Part shown: in pieces, positions 43,554 to 52,270 of the stretch
Layout of the letters: each line of letters starts with the position of its first letter
Numbering within the stretch: position 1 is the stretch's first letter
Assembly: GCA_035528415.1 (NCBI GenBank)
Contig: DATKYQ010000085.1
Coordinates: 11,217-75,216, forward strand
Length of the DNA: 64,000 bases
Source of the DNA: DATKYQ01 sp035528415
Lineage (GTDB): Bacteria > Myxococcota > B64-G9
Direction of reading: 5' to 3'
Translations under genes and position numbers: made by a program
Notes under the pieces: model-generated
Told to the model about the DNA's origin: nothing
Seen by the model: the letters and a program-made list of their open reading frames with translations, nothing else
The model's database searches: none

Positions 43554-45488
43554 TCATCCGTCCAACTCGCGGCGCATGGCCATATCGAACAGCACGCGCT
43601 CCTTGCCCTTGTCGAGCCCCAGGGCACGGCGCTTCTTCTCGATGTGGTCAATCATCTTGCGCGTCTGAACCATCACGTCGGGGTCGTAATCCCACATTCC
43701 GCCGACTATGCCTTCATACTTGTTGAACAGCAGGTCGGTCAGCCCCGGGGCGCCCAGCGTTGGAAAGGCCGTCCCGAAAACGGTGTAGACGCCCGAGGCC
43801 ACGAAGTACTGGCCGATCGAGATTGCCTTCTCGCTCATCCACTCGGGTGCCGCCCCGGCCGCCGGCAGGTCGGAGATATCGTCTCCCAGGCCGCCTTCCT
43901 TGACCACGGCGCTGGCCGCCATCAGGATGCGCGAGTTATCCACGCACGAACCCATGTGCAGCACCGGCGGAATACCGACCGCCTCGCAGACCTCGGCCAA
44001 GCCCGAGCCTGCGTACTTGGCCGCCTCGGGCAGCATCAGGCCGTCCTTGCCGCAGGCCACCGCCGAGCAGCCAGTCTGCAGCACGATGATGTCGTTGGCG
44101 ATTAACTCCCTGACCATTGCCAGGTGGGCCTCGTCGTGGGTGGTCTTGGGGTTGTTGCAGCCGACCACGCCGGCAATGCCCTTGATGCGCCCGTTGATGA
44201 TGTTGTCGTTGAGCGGTTTGTAGGCCGCCCGGAACATGCCGCCCAGCAGGTAGTTGATCGTCTCGTGGGAGAAGCCGACAACCATGTCGCTGGTTTCTTG
44301 GGGAATGTGCGTGGCGCCCCGGTTGGGATAGTTGTCGATCGCCATCTTGACGATCCTGCGGGCGATCGACAGGGCGTCGGCCTCCTCGAACTGGATGTGC
44401 TCGGCGCCGGGGATCTTGGCCCGGTAGTTGGTGGTGATGAACTTGGTGTGGTAGTTTTTGGACACTCTGGCCAGTGAGTCCATGATGCACTGAACGTCTA
44501 CGGCCATCAGCTCTATCGCGCCGGTGGCCAGCGCCATCTCCTGCTGCAGGAAGTTACCGACAATTGGCACGCCGTGGCGCATGAGAAGCTCGTTGGCCGA
44601 GCAGCAGATACCTCCCAGGTTGATTCCCTTGGCGCCCTTCTCCTTGGCCAGCTTGATCATCTCGGGGTCCTGGGCCACAACCATCACCATCTCGGATAGC
44701 GTCGGCTCGTGCCCGTGGATGACGATATTGACTTCGTCTTTACTCAGCACGCCCAGGTTGCAGCGTCCCAGCACCGGCTGCGGGGTTCCGAACAATACGT
44801 CCTGGAGTTCGGTGGCCAGCATCGATCCGCCCCAGCCGTCGGCAAGTGCGCAGCGACTGGCTTGCTGCATCAGGTTGGCCGGGTCCTGGTCGACGCCGAT
44901 AGCCGTGCGGTGCATCGCCTCGACTACCTCGCGGTCGACCCCGCGCGGCTCCATGTTGTGCTCTTTCCAGATGGCCTGGCGCTTGAGCGGGGCTCGCTTC
45001 AGAAAAGGAATCGGGCCATGCTGTTCGCCGAAGATGGAGAAGGCCTTCTCGCCGACATCGATGGCAATATCCTGCACCGCCCGGTCGCCGATCTCGATTC
45101 CGAAGTCCATAGCGATCTGCAAAAGTTTCTGCTCGTCTTTAATCTCGTAGCCCAGTGCCTCGCCCTTGGCTGCTGCCAAAAATGTCTCGGCAACGCCTCG
45201 GCCGTGGTCGGAGTGCGCCGCCGTGCCGGCGGCCACCATGCGCAGGAAGTTGCGCGCGGCTATCGTATCGGCGTCCACGCCGCAGACGCCGTATTTCGGC
45301 TCGCCGCCGAAGGGGTTCACTTGGCAGGGGCCCATCGAGCAGTTGCGGCAACAGATGCCACCCTGGCCGAAGCCGCACTGGGGCTGCTGTTTCTCGAGGC
45401 GATCCCAACTCGTGCCGCATTCCCATTCGGTGCACTCGCCCAGTAGCTGATTTACCGTCGGATCAACGCTTATCTTCTTGTCCACCAT
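43554..45488 (-). CDS. acsA: Anaerobic carbon-monoxide dehydrogenase catalytic subunit
   Basis: 644 residues, start with AGGAG. The B- and D-cluster cysteines are in the N-terminal QCGFGQGGICCRNCSMGPC block, and the C-cluster ligands are in GGICCSANELL, GVVGCNNP, LQTGCSAVACG and HMGSCVDNS, with HGHEPTLSEM giving the His. It reduces CO2 to CO for acetyl-CoA synthase or oxidises CO. It could equally be called cooS; position beside acsB argues for the acsA role. Electrons would pass to the ferredoxin and NuoEFG-like proteins encoded downstream-to-upstream in the same cluster. Confidence 0.97.
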   Translation of the reverse strand: MVDKKISVDPTVNQLLGECTEWECGTSWDRLEKQQPQCGFGQGGICCRNCSMGPCQVNPFGGEPKYGVCGVDADTIAARNFLRMVAAGTAAHSDHGRGVAETFLAAAKGEALGYEIKDEQKLLQIAMDFGIEIGDRAVQDIAIDVGEKAFSIFGEQHGPIPFLKRAPLKRQAIWKEHNMEPRGVDREVVEAMHRTAIGVDQDPANLMQQASRCALADGWGGSMLATELQDVLFGTPQPVLGRCNLGVLSKDEVNIVIHGHEPTLSEMVMVVAQDPEMIKLAKEKGAKGINLGGICCSANELLMRHGVPIVGNFLQQEMALATGAIELMAVDVQCIMDSLARVSKNYHTKFITTNYRAKIPGAEHIQFEEADALSIARRIVKMAIDNYPNRGATHIPQETSDMVVGFSHETINYLLGGMFRAAYKPLNDNIINGRIKGIAGVVGCNNPKTTHDEAHLAMVRELIANDIIVLQTGCSAVACGKDGLMLPEAAKYAGSGLAEVCEAVGIPPVLHMGSCVDNSRILMAASAVVKEGGLGDDISDLPAAGAAPEWMSEKAISIGQYFVASGVYTVFGTAFPTLGAPGLTDLLFNKYEGIVGGMWDYDPDVMVQTRKMIDHIEKKRRALGLDKGKERVLFDMAMRRELDG

Positions 45489-45522
45489 TACACTCTCCTT
45501 TTACATGCTGGCGATAATTTGC

Positions 45523-46290
45523 TCACATGTGTCCCTCGGCGGCCACTTTCGCGCCGTAGAACTTGCCCAGGCACTCGGAGCATGTCTCGAGCACCTCGGG
45601 ACCGCCGTCGATGCGCCGGCGTACGAAATCGATGTGCTGGCGAGTCGAGACAGGCTTGCCGCAAATGCGGCAGGGCACCAGCTCGAACTCGACGTCCCAG
45701 TGCGGGATCTTCCTGGTCATGCCCGCATCGATCATCTCGATGCACTTGGTCGGGCAAACATGGGCGCAGGCGCCGCAACCTATGCAGGCGTCCGAGCCCT
45801 TGCCGTAGGCCGGCCCGACTTTTTTGGTGGCGCCGCGATCGTACATGCCGATGGCATGGGCGCCGATAACATCGCTGCATACCCTGACACACTGGCCGCA
45901 AAGGATGCACTGCTCTTCGGGGTCTTTGATCTCGAAGGCCGTTTGCTCAACTCCCAGGCGCTTGGCGAAGGAGATCATCTCGGCGTTCGCAGGTGTCCTG
46001 GCCAGCAGCAGCTCGGCCAGCGTCTTGCGCATCTCGGTGATCTCCTCGGTGTCCGTCTTAACGGTCAGGCCTTCCTCGACCGGGTAGACGCACGAGGCGA
46101 CCAGCCGGCTCCAATCGTGCCGCTTCTCCGGTCTGCTGATCTCGACCATGCACATGCGACACGAGCCGCGCGGCTCGAGGGACTCGTGGAAACAGAGAGT
46201 AGGAATATCCACCTTGTTGCGCCGGGCCACCTGCAGCAGGGTCTCGCCTTCCTTGGCCGTGACTTTCTTTCCATCGATGGTAAGTTGCAT
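45523..46290 (-). CDS. NuoG/HoxU-like iron-sulfur subunit
   Basis: 255 residues from the ATG at 46290. An N-terminal [2Fe-2S] ferredoxin-like domain (MQLTIDGKKVTAKEGETLL, CFHESLEPRGSCRMC ... ASCVYPV) is followed by two [4Fe-4S] motifs (EEQCILCGQCVRVC and CIGCGACAHVCPTKC). The His/Cys cluster found in NuoG and HydA is not evident, because the corresponding stretch reads ARTPANAEM. A C-terminal four-Cys zinc-ribbon-like tail (CRICGKP ... CSECLG) is an addition. It probably conducts electrons between the NuoF-like flavoprotein and a ferredoxin. No hydrogenase or NuoG molybdopterin-like part is attached. Confidence 0.82.
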   Translation of the reverse strand: MQLTIDGKKVTAKEGETLLQVARRNKVDIPTLCFHESLEPRGSCRMCMVEISRPEKRHDWSRLVASCVYPVEEGLTVKTDTEEITEMRKTLAELLLARTPANAEMISFAKRLGVEQTAFEIKDPEEQCILCGQCVRVCSDVIGAHAIGMYDRGATKKVGPAYGKGSDACIGCGACAHVCPTKCIEMIDAGMTRKIPHWDVEFELVPCRICGKPVSTRQHIDFVRRRIDGGPEVLETCSECLGKFYGAKVAAEGHM

Positions 46291-46295
46291 CGCCT

Positions 46296-48194
46296 TCACT
46301 CCACCGAAATTGCGTCCTGGTTGCAGACGGCCTCGCACGCGCCGCAGCGCGTGCATTTGTCAGTGTCGATCGTATGCATCTTCTTCTTCTCGCCCGTGAT
46401 GGCGTCCGCCGGACAGTTCTTCAAGCACAGCGTGCAGCCGTTGCAGTTGTCGTTGACGCTGTAGGTAATCAGCTCCTTGCAAACTCCCGCAGGACAACGC
46501 CGATCTGTGATATGTGTCTGGTACTCATCGCGGAAGTAACGCAGAGTCGAAAGCACCGGGTTGGCCGCGCTCTGGCCCAGCGCGCACAAGCTGGCCTTCT
46601 TCATTACCCGGGCCAGGCTCTCGAGCCTCTCGATGTCGTCTTCGCGGCCCTCGCCCTTTGTTATGCGATCGAGCATGACGTGCATCTGCTGTAGACCCTC
46701 GCGGCAAGGTACGCACTTGCCGCAGGATTCCTGGAGCAGGAACTCGATGAAGTACTTTGCGACATCGACCATGCAGTTGCGCTCGTCCATGACGATCATG
46801 CCGCCCGAGCCCATCATCGAACCGGCCGAGGTCAAGGTGTCGAAGTCGACAGTCAGATCGAGTTTTTCGGCCGGCAGGCAACCGCCCGAGGGGCCGCCGG
46901 TCTGTATGGCCTTGAACTTCTTGCCGCCGATGATTCCGCCGCCGATCTCCTCGACAATCTTCCGCAGGCTGATGCCCATCGGAACTTCGATCAGGCCGGT
47001 GTTGTTGACCTTGCCAACCAAGCAGAAGGCCTTGGTTCCCTTGGACTTCTCGGTACCCGTCGAGGCGAACCAATTAGCGCCATTTTTTACAATATCCGTA
47101 ACGCACACCCAGCTTTCGACGTTGTTCAAGACGGTCGGCTTGTCATAAAGCCCCTTCTCGGTCGAATGGATGTACTTGGGACGCGGCTCTCCTATATAGC
47201 CCTCGATCGAACGCATCAACGCGCTCGACTCACCGCAGACGAAGGCCCCGCCGCCGCGGTTTATCTTGATCTCGAAAGAGAAACCGCTATCCAAGATGTT
47301 CTCGCCAAGCAGTCCCGCCCGGCGAGCCTCGTCGATAGCTTTCTCCATTCTCTTGACTGCCAATGGATACTCGTGGCGCACGTAGACGTAGCCTTGCGAC
47401 GAACCCAACGCGTATCCTCCGAGCGTCATTCCCTCGATGACCTTGAAGGGATCGCCCTCCATGATCGAACGATCCATGAACGCGCCGGGGTCGCCTTCGT
47501 CTCCATTGCAGATCACGTAACGCACGTCTCCGGGCGCATTCAGACACGAACGCCACTTGCGCCCGGTCGGAAAACCGCCTCCGCCCCGGCCGCGTAGGCC
47601 CGACTTGTCGACCACGTCGACCACGTCGTCTGGTTTCATCTCGCCGAGCGCCTTGGATAAAGCCTGGTAGCCACCGTGGGCCAGGTAGTCGTCGATGCTC
47701 TCGGGGTCGATCACCCCGCAGGCTTCCAGCGCCAGGCGATGCTGCTGGTTGTAAAAGGTGATCTCGTCACGTCCCTTTTTGCGCTCCTTGGAGACGGGAT
47801 CGCGGTACAGCAGGCGCTCAATCACCTCGCCCTTTTTCAGTGTCTCGTCGATGATGGCCGGCACGTCCTTGACCTTGACCCCGCAGTAGAGGATATCGTC
47901 GGGCATGACGTGCACCAGCGGACCCATCTGGCAGAAGCCGTGGCAACCGCTGATTGAAATGTAGTCTGGCCCGCCGTTGCCCTTATGATGCTCGCCGGCG
48001 CAGGCTTCCAGGGCAATCTCAACGGTCAGTCCCGCCTCGCGCGCCTGCTCGATCAACCGCGCGTGCACGTCGAGCGAACCGCCGGCCACACATCCCGTTC
48101 CGGCGCAGATAATCACGCGCCGCTTCACGCCACGGCGGGCCTCGGCGAGGAAATCTCTCCTGGTCTTCAACTCGGCTGCCGAAGAGAATCTCAT
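46296..48194 (-). CDS. NuoF-like (HydB/HndC) NADH-binding flavoprotein
   Basis: 632 residues. It starts with a thioredoxin-like [2Fe-2S] domain (CAGTGCVAGG, CHGFCQMGP), then the FMN/NADH-binding core (SGLRGRGGGGFPTGRKW, NGDEGDPGAFMDR), the CGKCVPCREG [4Fe-4S] motif and two C-terminal ferredoxin clusters (DNCNGCTLCLKNC, DKCTRCGACEAVC). This modular layout is that of the beta subunit of electron-bifurcating hydrogenases and NAD(P)-linked dehydrogenases. The gene overlaps the NuoE-like gene by 4 bases (ATGA) and is followed by the NuoG-like gene, all inside the CODH/ACS operon. It should exchange electrons between NAD(P)H and ferredoxin. Confidence 0.92.
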   Translation of the reverse strand: MRFSSAAELKTRRDFLAEARRGVKRRVIICAGTGCVAGGSLDVHARLIEQAREAGLTVEIALEACAGEHHKGNGGPDYISISGCHGFCQMGPLVHVMPDDILYCGVKVKDVPAIIDETLKKGEVIERLLYRDPVSKERKKGRDEITFYNQQHRLALEACGVIDPESIDDYLAHGGYQALSKALGEMKPDDVVDVVDKSGLRGRGGGGFPTGRKWRSCLNAPGDVRYVICNGDEGDPGAFMDRSIMEGDPFKVIEGMTLGGYALGSSQGYVYVRHEYPLAVKRMEKAIDEARRAGLLGENILDSGFSFEIKINRGGGAFVCGESSALMRSIEGYIGEPRPKYIHSTEKGLYDKPTVLNNVESWVCVTDIVKNGANWFASTGTEKSKGTKAFCLVGKVNNTGLIEVPMGISLRKIVEEIGGGIIGGKKFKAIQTGGPSGGCLPAEKLDLTVDFDTLTSAGSMMGSGGMIVMDERNCMVDVAKYFIEFLLQESCGKCVPCREGLQQMHVMLDRITKGEGREDDIERLESLARVMKKASLCALGQSAANPVLSTLRYFRDEYQTHITDRRCPAGVCKELITYSVNDNCNGCTLCLKNCPADAITGEKKKMHTIDTDKCTRCGACEAVCNQDAISVE

Positions 48195-48652
48195 GCCTTC
48201 TCTCCCTTGGTCACGAGTAACTTCTTGGCAAGATGCGGTTTCACTCCCGGGTGGTACTTGTCACCGACCAGGACCACCGGCGCCATGGCGCAGGCACCGA
48301 CGCAGTTGACGATCTCCATGGTGTACTCGAAGTCCGCGGTCGTTCCCGGAGCCTTGATATCAAGCTGGCGCTCGAGCTCTTCCTGGATCAGTTGGGCACC
48401 CCTGACGTGGCAGGCTGTGCCCTGGCAAACCTTGATGATCGTCTTGCCGCGAGGAACCAGGCTCAAGGCCCGGTAGAAACTGGCCACACCGTAAACCTCG
48501 CTGAGCGGTAATCCAAGCCCCTCCGCCACCAGGCCGAGGTTCTCTTCGCTGATCCAGTTGTAATGCTCCTGGACATCCTGCAGCACGGCGATCAACGATG
48601 AACGATCGCGCCCGTGCCGGTCGATAATTCTGTCGACTTCCACGTTGCTCAT
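48191..48652 (-). CDS. NuoE-like (HndA) [2Fe-2S] subunit
   Basis: 153 residues from the ATG at 48652, one base after the previous stop. The N-terminal helical part leads to CQGTACHVRGAQL and NCVGACAMAPVV, the four Cys of the thioredoxin-like [2Fe-2S] cluster of complex I 24-kDa subunits. It forms the flavoprotein arm with the NuoF-like protein. Earlier in-frame ATG codons would overlap the ferredoxin gene and were rejected. Position between ferredoxin and NuoF-like genes supports a single complex. Confidence 0.93.
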   Translation of the reverse strand: MSNVEVDRIIDRHGRDRSSLIAVLQDVQEHYNWISEENLGLVAEGLGLPLSEVYGVASFYRALSLVPRGKTIIKVCQGTACHVRGAQLIQEELERQLDIKAPGTTADFEYTMEIVNCVGACAMAPVVLVGDKYHPGVKPHLAKKLLVTKGEKA

Positions 48653-48653
48653 C

Positions 48654-49196
48654 TCAGGCCTCCTGCGAGCGTCGCCCCGGTACGGTCTGGCCCGGTCGCA
48701 GCCGTCGCAGCATACCGGCAACGTCGTCGATGCTGCGGAAGGTCAGGCAGTCGGTTGGGCAGGCCTCGACGCAGGCGGGCAGTTTGCCCTGCGCCTGACG
48801 CCGCACGCACTGATCACACTTGAAGATCTCCCCGGTGTCCTCGCGCTGACGTATCACCCCGTAAGGACAGGCCACGACGCAGCTACGGCAGCCGACACAC
48901 TTTCCGGCCAAGAAGAGTACCGGCATGTCCGGGCCGCCCTTGAAGAGCGCCCCGGTCGGACAGGCGGCCACGCAGGCCGCCGCGTCGCAGTGACGGCACT
49001 CGGTAGGTACGCCGGCTCCCTCGACGATCGTCAACCTCACTCGCGAGATGGGCGCCGGTACCTCGGCCATGGCGGTAAACAGCTCCTGCGACTGCGAGTG
49101 CTCCACGGCACAGGCCAGTACGCAGCGCTTGCACGTCATGCAGCGCTCGATCTCGACATGAACTCGACCTTTCAATTCGGAACCCTCCTCCGGCAA
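48654..49196 (-). CDS. Four-cluster ferredoxin (CooF/HycB-like electron transfer protein)
   Basis: 180 residues with four [4Fe-4S] motifs: CMTCKRCVLAC, CRHCDAAACVAACP, CVGCRSCVVACP and CDQCVRR ... ACVEACP. This pattern fits CooF/HycB-like ferredoxins that take electrons from CO dehydrogenase or formate dehydrogenase and hand them to a partner. Its position between acsD and the NuoE-like gene makes it the likely wire between CODH and the NuoEFG-like module. CooF from CO oxidisers is the closest named function, but the partner here is unusual. Confidence 0.88.
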   Translation of the reverse strand: MPEEGSELKGRVHVEIERCMTCKRCVLACAVEHSQSQELFTAMAEVPAPISRVRLTIVEGAGVPTECRHCDAAACVAACPTGALFKGGPDMPVLFLAGKCVGCRSCVVACPYGVIRQREDTGEIFKCDQCVRRQAQGKLPACVEACPTDCLTFRSIDDVAGMLRRLRPGQTVPGRRSQEA

Positions 49197-49200
49197 CCTG

Positions 49201-50142
49201 TCAATCGGCCAACATCTCTCTCATCATCTGTCGAGCAAGCTTCAGCGCCTCGGGATGACGCATGATTAGGATGTCGGCGCCCGCGGCCAGCAGGGTGCTG
49301 GCGGTGGTGGCTTCCATCAGTATCCCGCGCGGGCGTGCCTCGCCCAGGTTCATCTCGCCGTCGGGTAGCTTGGCCTCCTTGGTCTTCCAGACCTCCTTGC
49401 CCAGGTTGCAGTACATCGGGAACTGCAGCCGCTCGTCCTGTTGGGTGAGCGCAGCCGTGCGGGCGCGCTCGATGACCGAGTAGGAGTACTCGAGGCCGTA
49501 ACCCAGGCCGCCCACGGTGGGATCGATCAGGAGGTTTTCATTCGTTACGCCCAGGTTGCCGAGCAGCACGTTGAGTTGCTTGGCAAGGTTGATATCGATC
49601 GGGCTAGACGCGATTGCCACGTGCTTGTAGGCCAGGCAGGCAGCGCCGAGTTGCTTGTGATCACCTTCTTCGACCGGACCGATGCACAAACGCTTGCCGG
49701 TAAACTTCTCAGCCACGGCCCTGAGCACCTCGACATCCTTGTCGTTGTTGGCCGTGCCCCAGACCGATACCGGTACATCGACGGCCTCAACGACCTTGCC
49801 GACGACCTCGACGGCATGATCAGCGCCGAGGTTCTTGTCGTTGGGGTCGGTCCCCTGCAGGTAGACCTGAACCATGTCGGCGCCAAACTCGACGCATTTT
49901 TTCGCCCAGGCGCCCGGGTCTTTGACGACATCGCCGTAGACCTCGAGCAGATGCGGCGCCCAGTCTTCGGGCTCGTAATCCAGAACCTCGAGACCGAAGC
50001 GCGGCTCGTGCGGCATCTCGCCTTCAAAGGTATAAAACGGGAAAGCCGTCTCGCCTCCGACGACAAAAGACTTGTCACCCTGGCCGATCGTTATTTTTCG
50101 AACCGAACCCGAGTAAGCCCTCTTGGGCAAATCAACAGCCAT
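49201..50142 (-). CDS. acsD: Corrinoid/iron-sulfur protein small subunit
   Basis: The ATG at 50142 with AGAGGAG upstream gives 313 residues, typical for AcsD. AYSGSVRKITIGQGDKSFVVGG and YNPRFG-like HEPRFGLEVLDYEPEDW, then VQVYLQGTDPNDKNL and ITNENL-like GVTNENLLIDPTVGGLGYG are family hallmarks. Together with AcsC it forms the methyl carrier that shuttles between AcsE and the A-cluster. It is separated from acsC by the CODH, ACS and flavoprotein genes, unlike the classical adjacent arrangement. Confidence 0.95.
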   Translation of the reverse strand: MAVDLPKRAYSGSVRKITIGQGDKSFVVGGETAFPFYTFEGEMPHEPRFGLEVLDYEPEDWAPHLLEVYGDVVKDPGAWAKKCVEFGADMVQVYLQGTDPNDKNLGADHAVEVVGKVVEAVDVPVSVWGTANNDKDVEVLRAVAEKFTGKRLCIGPVEEGDHKQLGAACLAYKHVAIASSPIDINLAKQLNVLLGNLGVTNENLLIDPTVGGLGYGLEYSYSVIERARTAALTQQDERLQFPMYCNLGKEVWKTKEAKLPDGEMNLGEARPRGILMEATTASTLLAAGADILIMRHPEALKLARQMMREMLAD

Positions 50143-50206
50143 AACAACTCCTCTCTGCCTCGCGGGCACTTGCCGTCATCGAATCTTTCGGTGTTAAAAA
50201 CGCATA

Positions 50207-50422
50207 TCAGGCCGGAGTCTTGCGGCGCTCAGAACCGTACCAGTCGTCCGAGAACCAGTAACGCTCGCCGTTTTTGAGATAATTCAACATCTGCTCGCGG
50301 CTATTGAGCTTGTCGCGCCACCTGGCTGCTTTTTCAGGCTTGCCGTCCTCGTAGGTTTCTCCGAGGATCTCAACCTCGGTACCATCGAACCTTTTCTTCT
50401 TGATCTTCTTGTCATTGGCCAT
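50207..50422 (-). CDS. Small basic protein of unknown function, first gene of the CODH/ACS operon
   Basis: 71 residues from the ATG at 50422, with GAGAGG eight bases upstream. The N-terminus is Lys-rich (DKKIKKKRFDGTEVEIL), followed by a charged helix (KPEKAARWRDKLNSREQML) and an aromatic end (YLKNGERYWFSDDWYGSE). No Cys, signal peptide or membrane segment. The 64-bp gap to acsD and a promoter-like region upstream make it the leading gene of the transcript. I do not recognise the family. A regulatory or assembly role for CODH/ACS is only a guess. Confidence 0.65.
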   Translation of the reverse strand: MANDKKIKKKRFDGTEVEILGETYEDGKPEKAARWRDKLNSREQMLNYLKNGERYWFSDDWYGSERRKTPA

Positions 50423-50541
50423 GGAAACCTCTCGTAAAAGCTTGGCAATGATCCGAAACGCCCCCGGGAACCACAACAAACGGTCTGCTTGATTACACTG
50501 CTCGAAATCTCTTTGCAAGCACTTTTTCTGCTTATAAAACC

Positions 50542-50570
50542 AGTCTATAGACTCGATAGAAGTTTATCGA
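50542..50570. promoter_or_regulatory. Two adjacent palindromes ahead of the CODH/ACS operon
   Basis: AGTCTATAGACT (50542-50553) is a perfect 12-bp palindrome. TCGATA-N6-TATCGA (50553-50570) is a perfect interrupted inverted repeat sharing one base with it. On the minus strand TATAAG, 4 bases past the first palindrome, could be the -10, so the palindromes would overlap the spacer and -35 area. This is a plausible operator. Confidence 0.5.
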
Positions 50571-50636
50571 AAAAAGAGGCGGGTAAAAAAAGCCACAGCA
50601 TACTGAAATATGTATGAATATCAGAGCTTCGTGAAT

Positions 50637-51389
50637 CTAGAGCACTTTCTTGATAGCTCCGATGACTGCTTGATACGACGAAATCGAGTCCGGCAGGCCA
50701 ACCAATGAATCTCCGCGCGCATCGGCGTTGGCAATCTCAGGATCTACGGGGATCGTCACCAGCAGTTCGAGGTTAAATCGCTTGATCTCGGCCAAGACCT
50801 CGGGCGCCACCTCGCCCGGCGTGCGATTCAGCACAGCGTACCTCTTCTTCACCTTTATATCCAACTCGTCCGCAATCGTTGAAATGCGTCCCGCGGCCCG
50901 TGCGGCCTTGACTGAGTGATCACAAACTATAAACAAGATGTCTACGTTCCTGGTGGTGCGCCGGCTGAGGTGCTCCATGCCGGCCTCGTTGTCGACCACC
51001 ACGTAAGGGTAGTCATCGGAGAGTATGTCGAGGAAGTTGCGTAGCACGTTGTTGAGGTAGCAGTAGCACCCCGGGCCTTCCTGGCGGCCCATCACCAGCA
51101 AGTCGATCCCCTGCCCCTCGTGCAAGGCAATGTTGAGCTGTCTTTGCAAGACGGCCTCCTTCGACATGCCGGCGGGAATATTGGCCCGTTCGTCGAAGAA
51201 GTCTTCGCGTAGCATTCCAATCGTCTGTTCGACCTCGATGCCCAGCGCCTCGCCAAGTGTGTAGTTGGGATCGGCGTCAACCGCCAAGATCGGTGTCTTT
51301 CCCTTCGATAAGAGATACTTGATTGCAAGTGCGGCGATGGTGGTCTTGCCTGTACCGCCTTTGCCGGCTACGGCAATCAGTTTGCTCAT
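50637..51389 (-). CDS. Second CooC/MinD-type ATPase with a CxC motif
   Basis: 250 residues from the ATG at 51389, which overlaps the stop of folD by one base (TAATG). The P-loop is VAGKGGTGKTT (about 7-17), and Cys108 and Cys110 (GPGCYCYLNN) give the CxC motif of CooC nickel-insertion ATPases. Clusters of this type can carry one CooC for CODH and another (AcsF) for acetyl-CoA synthase; which is which here cannot be decided. A 214-bp regulatory gap separates it from the CODH/ACS operon. Unlike the copy at 38118, it is coupled to folD. Confidence 0.9.
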   Translation of the reverse strand: MSKLIAVAGKGGTGKTTIAALAIKYLLSKGKTPILAVDADPNYTLGEALGIEVEQTIGMLREDFFDERANIPAGMSKEAVLQRQLNIALHEGQGIDLLVMGRQEGPGCYCYLNNVLRNFLDILSDDYPYVVVDNEAGMEHLSRRTTRNVDILFIVCDHSVKAARAAGRISTIADELDIKVKKRYAVLNRTPGEVAPEVLAEIKRFNLELLVTIPVDPEIANADARGDSLVGLPDSISSYQAVIGAIKKVL

Positions 51390-52270
51390 TATTTTATAGA
51401 CATCTTCGCGGCGCGCACGGTGTTCATCATCAGCATGGTGATGGTCATCGGGCCGACGCCGCCGGGCACGGGTGTGATGGCCGAAGCCTTTTCGGCCACC
51501 GGCCCGAAGTCGACGTCGCCGCACAGTTTATCCTTGCCCGACTCGGTCTTGCCGATACGGTTGACACCCACGTCAATGACCACCGCGCCTTCCTTGACCA
51601 TGTCGGCGGTCACGGCCTTGGGCTTTCCGGCCGCGACGATCAGGATGTCGGCCCTTAAAGTGTGCTCTTTCATGTTCTTGGTGCGCGTGTGGCAGACGGT
51701 GACGGTGGCGTTGGCGCCCTTGGACTTCTGCATCAGGATGGCGGCTACCGGCTTGCCGACGATGTTCGAGCGCCCGACTACGACAACGTCCTTGCCCTCG
51801 GTTTCGATTCCCGAGCGCATCAGGATCTGCTGGCAGCCGTGCGGCGTACAGGGCAAAAAGTTGGGCTTGCCGATCAGCATCTTGCCGACGTTGGTGGGAT
51901 GGAAACCGTCGACGTCCTTGTCGGGCCGGATGGCCAGAAGCACTTTCTCCTCGTCGATGTGCTTGGGAAGTGGAAGCTGAATCAGGATGCCGTGCACCTC
52001 GTCCGACTTGTTCCACTCGTCGATCAAAGCCAGCACGTCGGCCTCGGAGGTTTCCGCCGGCAGGCGCTTCTCGATAGACTTGACGCCCAGCTTCTCGCAG
52101 GTGCGCACCTTGGAACGCACGTAAACCTGCGAGGCGGGATCCTCGCCCACCAGCGCCACGGCCAGACCCGGGACGATGCCGTGTTTCTCTTTGAGTTCTT
52201 CGATTTCGACCTTCAGTTCCCTGCGGATGTCCTTGGCAATCTCCTTACCACTCAAGATTCTTGCGCTCAT
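51389..52270 (-). CDS. folD: Methylenetetrahydrofolate dehydrogenase/cyclohydrolase
   Basis: 293 residues, full length. VYVRSKVRTCEKLG contains the Tyr and catalytic Lys of the cyclohydrolase, IQLPLPKHI and KDVDGFHPTNVGK are the substrate loops, VVVGRSNIVGKPVA is the NADP-binding block, and PGGVGPMT ends the family signature. It interconverts methylene-, methenyl- and formyl-H4folate in the methyl branch of the Wood-Ljungdahl pathway. It shares a ~190-bp divergent region with the SHMT-GcvT fusion gene. Formyl-H4folate ligase and MetF are not in the window. Confidence 0.97.
   Translation of the reverse strand: MSARILSGKEIAKDIRRELKVEIEELKEKHGIVPGLAVALVGEDPASQVYVRSKVRTCEKLGVKSIEKRLPAETSEADVLALIDEWNKSDEVHGILIQLPLPKHIDEEKVLLAIRPDKDVDGFHPTNVGKMLIGKPNFLPCTPHGCQQILMRSGIETEGKDVVVVGRSNIVGKPVAAILMQKSKGANATVTVCHTRTKNMKEHTLRADILIVAAGKPKAVTADMVKEGAVVIDVGVNRIGKTESGKDKLCGDVDFGPVAEKASAITPVPGGVGPMTITMLMMNTVRAAKMSIK

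Noticed and set aside
45523..48652. Electron-bifurcating [FeFe] hydrogenase
   Set aside because: The NuoE/F/G-like subunits are present but there is no H-cluster domain, so it is not called a hydrogenase.
50554..50570. Hairpin CGATA-TATCG as a terminator of the second CooC gene
   Set aside because: The A-run follows on the plus strand, so on the transcribed minus strand the T-run precedes the stem, the wrong order.
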